DNA from: CAZGQY01 sp964528035 | Lineage (GTDB): Bacteria > Pseudomonadota > Gammaproteobacteria > Methylococcales > UBA1147 | Assembly (NCBI GenBank): GCA_964528035.1 | Contig: CAZGQY010000100.1 | Coordinates: 1-15,469 of the forward strand | DNA length: 15,469 nt | Direction of reading: 5' to 3' | In this document: positions 7,173 to 12,775 of the stretch, piece after piece | How positions within the stretch are numbered: the stretch's first letter is position 1 | How the letters are laid out: the number at the start of each line of letters is the position of its first letter | The notes under the pieces: generated by a model | The model's input: the letters and a program-made list of their open reading frames with translations, nothing else | Databases searched by the model: none | Told to the model about the DNA's origin: nothing | Program-made: the position numbers and the translations under genes

Positions 7173-8229
7173 TACCAGGTCATATTACAATTTACTGCTT
7201 ACACCGCAACTAAGCAGCTTGATATTTGCATTTATTACAGTTTTTCTGGCTTTGCAAATCAGTGGTTCTTATTTAACTGAACATTTTAACGGCCAATTGA
7301 GCCTGCAGCAAAGATATGTCGATGGTAATAGTTATATCTCCCATGTCATCAATAATACTAAATACAAAACAGGCCCAAATATTATATTACTTGGAGCTTC
7401 TGTAACAAGGGAATCCGTACCTAATGACACATTAATGACTCACCGACTGAGAGCAATCTATGGGAAATCTGCATTGTTCCAAAATTTAGGCAGTAAAAAT
7501 CAAGCATACGATGAATCATTAGCCCTACTGAATTCGCTCTATGCCCCTGCAGGTAGTCTAATCATTCAACAAATAGCACTAAGAAAACTGGATAAAAATT
7601 CAAACTTCTACAACAATCAGTTTTTAAACCCGCGTTTTGATGGCATTAACTATGACGTTTTGTTAGCTCACAATCCCGTCATTAATCGAATAAAACACCA
7701 CTTGACTCCCAAACTCATATTAATGCGATATCCACTACTTCATTTCCTGGAAAAACGTCGATGTAGCCTAAAAATGATCCTCTATACAGAATTATACAAG
7801 TCGTGTAGTCGTCCTGTAGCTATTCAAAGGTCTATTTATAATAATAAAACCCAACTCAATCTGGAAGAAAAAAAGCAGTATATTTTGGACGTTGAAAATC
7901 GGCGATATAAACCTGCTGTAACAAACCATCAATTAGGATTCACCTATATAACGGCCATGCATCAGGTAGCAAAAGAAAAATCCTATAAGCTTATATTAAT
8001 TGACTACCCGGTATCACCACTCGCAAAAGCGACAGAATCTAAATACGACAAACTAATATCCTATTCACAGAAAATCGAAGTACTCAATAAAAACACCCAC
8101 TATTATGATTTTCGAATGCATCCTGACTTTCGTGAGAAAGACTTCCAGGATACTTATCATCTGATAGATAGTGGAAAAAACAAGATGGCTGAGTTGATGA
8201 TCAACAAAATCAAGGAGATATTATTATGA
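7159..8229 (+). CDS. DltD-like SGNH-fold membrane-anchored acyltransferase
   Basis: A 356-residue protein with a short cytoplasmic N-terminus, one membrane segment (about 17-35) and a large soluble domain that should lie in the periplasm. The soluble domain opens with N-I-I-L-L-G-A-S-V-T-R-E (74-85), an SGNH block I with Ser81 as nucleophile. It ends with F-Q-D-T-Y-H-L-I-D-S-G (329-339), a block V D-x-x-H with Asp331 and His334. Both elements and the topology fit DltD and other SGNH partners of MBOAT proteins such as AlgX/AlgJ. It would transfer the acyl group from the membrane intermediate to the final glycan or lipid. Overall similarity to DltD seems low, so 'DltD-like' describes fold and role, not orthology. 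It overlaps the microprotein gene at the front and the carrier protein gene by 4 bases (ATGA) at the back. Confidence 0.78.
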   Translation: MSDSNTRSYYNLLLTPQLSSLIFAFITVFLALQISGSYLTEHFNGQLSLQQRYVDGNSYISHVINNTKYKTGPNIILLGASVTRESVPNDTLMTHRLRAIYGKSALFQNLGSKNQAYDESLALLNSLYAPAGSLIIQQIALRKLDKNSNFYNNQFLNPRFDGINYDVLLAHNPVINRIKHHLTPKLILMRYPLLHFLEKRRCSLKMILYTELYKSCSRPVAIQRSIYNNKTQLNLEEKKQYILDVENRRYKPAVTNHQLGFTYITAMHQVAKEKSYKLILIDYPVSPLAKATESKYDKLISYSQKIEVLNKNTHYYDFRMHPDFREKDFQDTYHLIDSGKNKMAELMINKIKEILL

Positions 8230-8462
8230 CTGGTTTTTCTGAATGCATTCGTGAATATTTAGTAGACGAAATGGGACTTGAAACTGATATAGGTGACAAC
8301 GAATCTCTATTCTCGAACAAACTATTAGATTCCATAGATATTTTGAAGCTAATTATATTCCTTGAACAAAAGTTTTCCATTAAATTTAATCCTTTGGATA
8401 TTAGCCTGGATGTTTTCGATAGTATTTCGAAAATTGCTACCGCTGTTGAAAAACGAGCTTAA
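8226..8462 (+). CDS. Acyl carrier protein (DltC-like)
   Basis: The 78-residue acidic product has the four-helix carrier-protein pattern with the phosphopantetheine site L-L-D-S-I-D-I-L-K-L (33-42) and Ser36 as the attachment residue, followed by the helix L-I-I-F-L-E-Q-K-F-S-I-K-F typical of DltC and discrete ACPs. Length is normal. It starts in a 4-base ATGA overlap with the DltD-like gene and ends 5 bases before the MBOAT gene, so the three are translated together. It should hold, as a thioester, the group activated by the AMP-binding enzyme encoded at 10082. No phosphopantetheinyl transferase is in the window; a cellular one must act on it. Confidence 0.93.
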   Translation: MTGFSECIREYLVDEMGLETDIGDNESLFSNKLLDSIDILKLIIFLEQKFSIKFNPLDISLDVFDSISKIATAVEKRA

Positions 8463-8467
8463 TATAA

Positions 8468-10075
8468 ATGGGTGATACTTCTGTAACGAGATATTTGATA
8501 CCAGCAGTACTGGCATGCTTGATCGTAATTCTTTTATATCCGCTAGTAACAAATAACTACACTATAACTAAAAACGGTGCTGTTGTTGATAAATTTCCAG
8601 TTATTTTGAAACCGGGTGAGCTGTTATCTTTGCAAGCCAACAGTCAACACGCAGTCAAAGTTATTATCGACGTAGTCACTTCAGCACCACTCTCTAGCCG
8701 CTACAATGGATCAGAGTATCGTTACCAATGTTTACAATCAAATACTATGTGCAGTCACCAACTAACAATAACTGAGCGATTAGGCGGAATGCAGTTCATT
8801 GCAGACAATCAAACAATTATTCAAAAGATGGGAATGCGCACCGTTAGGCATATAAGTCAGGGCTTTCTTAACGAAATCAATAAAAACTGGTTATTCTTAT
8901 CTTTAATTTTACTCGTTGCATTAGTTTGGTGCACTCACTCAAGCGTCGCTGTCAGTCAGTGGGTTTTAAACATTTCATCAATCGGATTTTTATTATGGAT
9001 CGATGTACTGTTTACCGTGTTCCTTATATCATACATATCGATTATTTACGCCTTTGGAAATAACATAACCGCCAGAAAAAAAAGTCTGTCAACCCTATAT
9101 TTATCACTATTATCCTGCATCTTTTTTCTATTTCTTTTTAAGTATTTTTATAATGCGATACAGTCTCTCTTTTTTGATGTGGGTTCGTTTGCACTTCTAG
9201 CGCCTCTTGGTATTTCTTATTTTGTTATTCGACTTATAGATACCCAGTTAAAGTGGTATAGAAATGAAATCCCCTCTATTGGATACCGCCAATTTTTATG
9301 TTTCATCACATTTCCCGCCACTTTACCCGCCGGACCGATCGATACGGTAGATAATTTTAATGCCAACAGGCTTAACCGCATATCCCTTAACGATATAACT
9401 CACGGTATATCTCGTATTATCATTGGCGTATTCAAGAAAGCCGTATTAGCCGATTTTATACTATTTCAAATTCTTTTCGAACCTGGTGGCTACTATGATC
9501 GGGTTGCGTTTTTCCCAATTGAAGCAGATCAAAGTGATATTGTGATATTTCTTTCACTTGCTTTGTGTTTCGTATATCTGGATTTTTCAGCGTATTCAGA
9601 TATAGCTATTGGCTTCAGTCGCTTGCTTGGCTATAGAATAGTTGAAAACTTTAACTGGCCTTTATTAGCACGAAATATTCGAGTGTTCTGGTCCCGATGG
9701 CATATGTCACTTTCCAACTGGTGCATGCGAAATATCTATATGCCCGTTATGATAATGACAAAAAATTTTTATACGCCAGCCTATGTAGTAATGTTGGTTG
9801 TTGGGCTTTGGCACTCTTTAACTTTACCCTGGTTATGTTGGGCCTTACATCACGCCAGCGGCTTGAGCCTTGTACGTTATTTAGAAGATCGATTTCCAGC
9901 TAAAAAAACAAGAACACTACCCAACTGGATTAAGCAAGTATGGGGCATTGCGTCTATAGCCATTACTTTTTTATTTGCAGCCTCGGCACACGCATTTACC
10001 CAATTTGCAGATAGTTCAACTGCGGTCATTCTCTATTACCGATTTTGGTTTTCTTTAATTACACTGATTTTTTAG
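8468..10075 (+). CDS. MBOAT O-acyltransferase (DltB-like) with N-terminal periplasmic extension
   Basis: The C-terminal 360 residues are a multi-helix MBOAT. They carry F-P-A-T-L-P-A-G-P (282-290), the core D-F-S-A-Y-S-D-I-A-I-G-F (372-383), F-W-S-R-W-H-M-S-L-S-N-W (407-418) and V-V-G-L-W-H-S (444-450), where His449 is the expected catalytic histidine. This type takes an acyl group from a carrier-protein thioester on the inner side and passes it across the membrane. Ahead of the core is an unusual extension: a first helix (about 9-28), a soluble stretch of about 110 residues predicted to lie in the periplasm (28-138, two cysteines at 88 and 95 close enough for a disulfide), and another helix (about 140-156). 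Gram-positive DltB is about 400 residues and lacks this. The ATG sits 5 bases after the carrier gene stop. Confidence 0.92.
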   Translation: MGDTSVTRYLIPAVLACLIVILLYPLVTNNYTITKNGAVVDKFPVILKPGELLSLQANSQHAVKVIIDVVTSAPLSSRYNGSEYRYQCLQSNTMCSHQLTITERLGGMQFIADNQTIIQKMGMRTVRHISQGFLNEINKNWLFLSLILLVALVWCTHSSVAVSQWVLNISSIGFLLWIDVLFTVFLISYISIIYAFGNNITARKKSLSTLYLSLLSCIFFLFLFKYFYNAIQSLFFDVGSFALLAPLGISYFVIRLIDTQLKWYRNEIPSIGYRQFLCFITFPATLPAGPIDTVDNFNANRLNRISLNDITHGISRIIIGVFKKAVLADFILFQILFEPGGYYDRVAFFPIEADQSDIVIFLSLALCFVYLDFSAYSDIAIGFSRLLGYRIVENFNWPLLARNIRVFWSRWHMSLSNWCMRNIYMPVMIMTKNFYTPAYVVMLVVGLWHSLTLPWLCWALHHASGLSLVRYLEDRFPAKKTRTLPNWIKQVWGIASIAITFLFAASAHAFTQFADSSTAVILYYRFWFSLITLIF

Positions 10076-10081
10076 TTATTC

Positions 10082-11494
10082 GTGAATAATCAAGATTTAA
10101 TATCGACATTTAATAATTTACCTGACAGTGGTTCTGATTTTCTACTAAGCAAAGAAAAAGTGCTTAGTTTTTCTGCTTTCAAGTCTCGTGTTATTGAACG
10201 AGCTTCAAGTTTGCAATGTATTCAACCAGGAGACCTTGTTTGTATAGAAACGGGTAGAAATCTGGAGTATTTTATAGATCTGTTTGCTGTCTGGGTGCGC
10301 CACGCGGTGGCCGTTCCTCTGGCATTCGATTTATCCGATATTCACAGGAATTCCATCATTAAAAACACCAACGCCAGGATAACGTTGAGCAACACAGACA
10401 TTTTGCACAGCGATAAACCTTTTGGCCACTTACCGGCCGCGTCGGCTGTACTTTTTACCAGTGGTACCACTGGCATGCCTAAAGGTGTAGTTTTGACTGA
10501 GAAGGCAGTAATGGGTAACGCCCTGTCAACGATGGCATGTCTAGATCTTCATATGGGTGACGTATTATTTACCAATATCCCTTTTCAGTTTACCAGCCTG
10601 TTATCTCACTTTATGGTGTGTGCTTTGACGCATGCCGCTATTTTCGTTCACGAAGACCGTATACTGAATAACGACTTTGTGAACTTATTGGTATACAGCT
10701 GCGCGAATTGTTTCGGTGGTTCTCCCACCCAACTGCTGTGGATTGTGCAGTCGCAGATGAATCTCTCTAAAAATTTCAAATGGCTGATGTCCAGCGGCGA
10801 CTTTCTTCCACCCACCGTAATTAAGGAAATTAGGCAAAGGTATCCTAATCTTGATATTCATACCTTTTATGGAATTACCGAGTTGGCTGGCCGATTTTGC
10901 AACTTGAGCCCTTCAGACATCGATCAAAAGATCGGTGCAGTCGGTTTTCCAATAGGCGGATTGAGCTACAAGTTACTCGATGAAAATCAAAACGAAGTTG
11001 AACCCGGAGAACTCGGGGAAATCTACGCAGATGGAGACTTTCTGTTAACAGAATACTTGAACGATCCTGGCAGTACTCAAGCAGTAAAAACAACCCACGG
11101 CTATAAAACCGGTGATATGGGTTATTGTGACAAAGATGGGTACTTGTACCATGTGGGTCGCAATGACGATGTATTTAAATCAGGAGGCCAAAAGGTTAGC
11201 GGTGTATTGATTCGTGACGAATTGCTTCAGTTAAAATTATTTAAGGACGTCGCAGTCGTTCCAAAGGAAGAGGAAATTCTAGGTACTGTTCCAGTGGCGT
11301 GCCTGGTTCCACTGAATCAGGCTTGTTTAAAAAAAGGGGAAATTTTACGCGGCCTGAGAAAAACACTACCTGCAAATCATATTCCCAAAAAAATATATAT
11401 ACTCGACGAAATTCCACGCACCGGATCAGGTAAAGTAGCAAAGAAACAATTAGATATGCTTCTTAAGACGACGGGCTACGCGTCTGAATTATAA
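10082..11494 (+). CDS. Acyl-adenylate-forming enzyme (DltA-like AMP-binding domain)
   Basis: A 470-residue member of the ANL superfamily. It has the P-loop-like L-F-T-S-G-T-T-G-M-P-K-G (124-135), Y-G-I-T-E (263-267), Y-K-T-G-D (341-345), G-R-N-D-D-V-F-K-S-G-G-Q-K-V (359-372) and the catalytic lysine in P-R-T-G-S-G-K-V (Lys451). It would activate a carboxylic acid with ATP and load it onto the carrier protein encoded at 8226. It resembles DltA and stand-alone A-domains, but the substrate cannot be read safely from the pocket; D-alanine is not assured. The start is GTG at 10082, 6 bases after the MBOAT stop. It is the last gene of the rightward operon and meets the YeeE pair head-on. Confidence 0.93.
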   Translation: MNNQDLISTFNNLPDSGSDFLLSKEKVLSFSAFKSRVIERASSLQCIQPGDLVCIETGRNLEYFIDLFAVWVRHAVAVPLAFDLSDIHRNSIIKNTNARITLSNTDILHSDKPFGHLPAASAVLFTSGTTGMPKGVVLTEKAVMGNALSTMACLDLHMGDVLFTNIPFQFTSLLSHFMVCALTHAAIFVHEDRILNNDFVNLLVYSCANCFGGSPTQLLWIVQSQMNLSKNFKWLMSSGDFLPPTVIKEIRQRYPNLDIHTFYGITELAGRFCNLSPSDIDQKIGAVGFPIGGLSYKLLDENQNEVEPGELGEIYADGDFLLTEYLNDPGSTQAVKTTHGYKTGDMGYCDKDGYLYHVGRNDDVFKSGGQKVSGVLIRDELLQLKLFKDVAVVPKEEEILGTVPVACLVPLNQACLKKGEILRGLRKTLPANHIPKKIYILDEIPRTGSGKVAKKQLDMLLKTTGYASEL

Positions 11495-11500
11495 ATATCG

Positions 11501-11525
11501 AAAGACCCTGAGAGGCCTTTTGTTC
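11501..11525 (+). terminator. Possible terminator after the acylation operon
   Basis: AAAG (11501-11504) pairs with CTTT (11517-11520) and CCT (11507-11509) with AGG (11513-11515) around loop GAG, with a small internal bulge; TTGTT follows. The position, 7 bases after the stop of the AMP-binding gene and between convergent genes, fits a terminator. The imperfect stem keeps confidence low. Confidence 0.35.
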
Positions 11526-11563
11526 GTTATTCTAATTATTGTTGTTGGCACCATGGTTGGCAT

Positions 11564-11983
11564 TCACAGGTTTCGATCAAATAATATTTTATGTACAAAA
11601 AACCCAAGCAGAAGCGACACCATCACGATAACGGCATCAGAAAGCCCGATGCCAAGAGCCGCAACCACCGGCCCAGGACAATACCCTATCATGCCCCAAC
11701 CCAGGCCGAAAATTGCCGCACCACCGATCAAATCGCGATCGATCTGGTTTTTCACCGGCAGTTTGAATTCCGTATCCAGAATCGGTGATGCGCGCAAAGG
11801 TATGCGCCGAAATGAAATCAGTGTTACCGCCAACGCCCCTGCCATGACAAATGCCAGACTGGGATCCCAGTTACCGGTTACGTCGAGAAAAGCGATTACT
11901 TTTTCGGGATTTATCATCTGTGACAACGACAAACCCAAGCCAAATATAAAACCGCAAAACAACGCTAAAAGTAGGCGTTTCAT
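11564..11983 (-). CDS. YeeE/YedE half-transporter, second subunit (PmpB-type)
   Basis: From ATG at 11983 the product is 139 residues of strongly hydrophobic helices starting M-K-R-L-L-L-A-L-F-C-G-F. It has the conserved G-W-G-M-I-G-Y-C-P-G-P near residues 98-108, including the single cysteine typical of the second half of YeeE/YedE (PF04143) proteins. In TsuA-type thiosulfate transporters both halves sit in one chain; here they are separate genes overlapping by four bases (ATGA). Family knowledge: PmpA/PmpB-type pairs move sulfur-containing ions such as thiosulfate or persulfide-related species; the exact substrate is uncertain. A longer open frame upstream (to 12271) runs antisense-in-frame across the partner gene and is not supported. 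Confidence 0.88.
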   Translation of the reverse strand: MKRLLLALFCGFIFGLGLSLSQMINPEKVIAFLDVTGNWDPSLAFVMAGALAVTLISFRRIPLRASPILDTEFKLPVKNQIDRDLIGGAAIFGLGWGMIGYCPGPVVAALGIGLSDAVIVMVSLLLGFFVHKILFDRNL

Positions 11984-12411
11984 GACGACATCCCCATGAC
12001 ATGTTGGATAATATAGACCGAAATGACACCGGTTAACATAAACACAGTTGTCGCAACTATAGATCGCATCGATCCACGTCCAATACCGCACACACCATGC
12101 CCACTGGTACAACCATTTCCCATTCGGGTACCAAAACCCACCAAAAATCCACCAATTATCAACAATGGCAGTGGGTAACCTGTCCGTGGCGCAAACGAAT
12201 CGGGAAAAACCAGGTGATAGCTCAGCGCACCTGCCATAATTCCGAGCAAGAATAATAATCGCCAGGGCCATTCACCCTGCTTTGGGAATAGCAGACCGCC
12301 CAATATTCCGCTGATACCGGTGATTCGACCGTTAAATAGCAATAAGACTGTCGCACTAATACCAATAAGCAGGCCACCTGCCAGTGCAGTGTAAGGGGTG
12401 AAATTTTCCAC
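11980..12411 (-). CDS. YeeE/YedE half-transporter, first subunit (PmpA-type)
   Basis: The 143-residue product is hydrophobic with several membrane helices. It carries G-N-G-C-T-S-G-H-G-V-C-G-I-G-R-G-S (98-114), whose paired cysteines mark the first half of the YeeE/YedE sulfur-compound transporter family. Gly-rich turns such as G-G-L-L-I-G-I-S and I-T-G-I-S-G-I-L-G-G-L also fit. The GTG start at 12411 follows a GGAGG ribosome binding site with an 8-base gap, which decides the start. It is the first gene of a two-gene leftward operon. No rhodanese, metallo-hydrolase or ArsR-type regulator, often found with such pairs, is in the window. Confidence 0.9.
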   Translation of the reverse strand: MENFTPYTALAGGLLIGISATVLLLFNGRITGISGILGGLLFPKQGEWPWRLLFLLGIMAGALSYHLVFPDSFAPRTGYPLPLLIIGGFLVGFGTRMGNGCTSGHGVCGIGRGSMRSIVATTVFMLTGVISVYIIQHVMGMSS

Positions 12412-12419
12412 TGTTTGTT

Positions 12420-12424
12420 CCTCC
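12420..12424 (-). promoter_or_regulatory. Shine-Dalgarno GGAGG for the YeeE-type operon
   Basis: GGAGG on the minus strand stands 8 bases before the GTG at 12411 and identifies this unusual start. Confidence 0.7.
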
Positions 12425-12483
12425 GGATCCTACTCAATTAATGTTTTATATTGGTAATTACTTAGCAAATTTCGTAGTTAGGA

Positions 12484-12555
12484 TACAAGCCATTGATTGT
12501 ACGGAACGCGTGACAATATCCATGTTGCAGAAATCCAAACAATCTATGGCTTGTA
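12484..12555. repeat. Inverted pair of 17-bp arms, possible double operator
   Basis: TACAAGCCATTGATTGT (12484-12500) recurs inverted at 12539-12555 with one mismatch in 17, separated by 38 bases. Each arm, extended by one base, is itself an imperfect palindrome flanked by TACAA and TTGTA (the second copy has AACAA at one edge). This may be two operator sites with centres about 54 bp apart, roughly five helical turns, or one long stem-loop. Confidence 0.55.
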
Positions 12556-12599
12556 CCTCCAATAAGATACGCTGAATTGTTTTTGTTATTGTACCTTTA

Positions 12600-12632
12600 T
12601 GTTCAAAATATTTTGGCACTAAATTTTGAACA
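12600..12632. repeat. Perfect 10-bp inverted repeat with 13-base spacer
   Basis: TGTTCAAAAT (12600-12609) and ATTTTGAACA (12623-12632) are exact reverse complements around a 13-base spacer. There is no following T-run on either strand long enough for a standard terminator, so a protein-binding dyad upstream of the helicase gene is as likely as an RNA hairpin. Confidence 0.5.
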
Positions 12633-12775
12633 ACCGAATTAACCCAACGTATATTTTAAAGAAGACGACTGCAAAGTTTTCATAGCCAGGAGATAACAAG
12701 TCAATTCTTGAGTACAGTCAGTCAATCGCGTAGCATCAAGGCGTTACAACCCACTTGTTTCGCAAACCAGAAATT

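Larger units (their letters stand above)
12412..12775. other. Intergenic region between the YeeE pair and the helicase gene
   Basis: These 364 bases between divergent genes contain no credible coding frame. They should hold promoters for both sides. They contain two clear symmetric structures, at 12484-12555 and 12600-12632, described as separate entries. Confidence 0.6.

Noticed and set aside
11520..11999. Open plus-strand frame of 159 codons opposite the YeeE gene
   Set aside because: The residues are a Pro/Arg/Thr/Ser mix typical of an antisense frame, while the minus strand encodes a clear membrane protein.
11984..12271. Upstream extension of the second YeeE-type gene to 12271
   Set aside because: It would overlap the first YeeE-type gene almost fully in another frame, and the extra residues are rich in Cys, Trp and Tyr and unlike the family. 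The ATG at 11983 in an ATGA overlap explains the gene.
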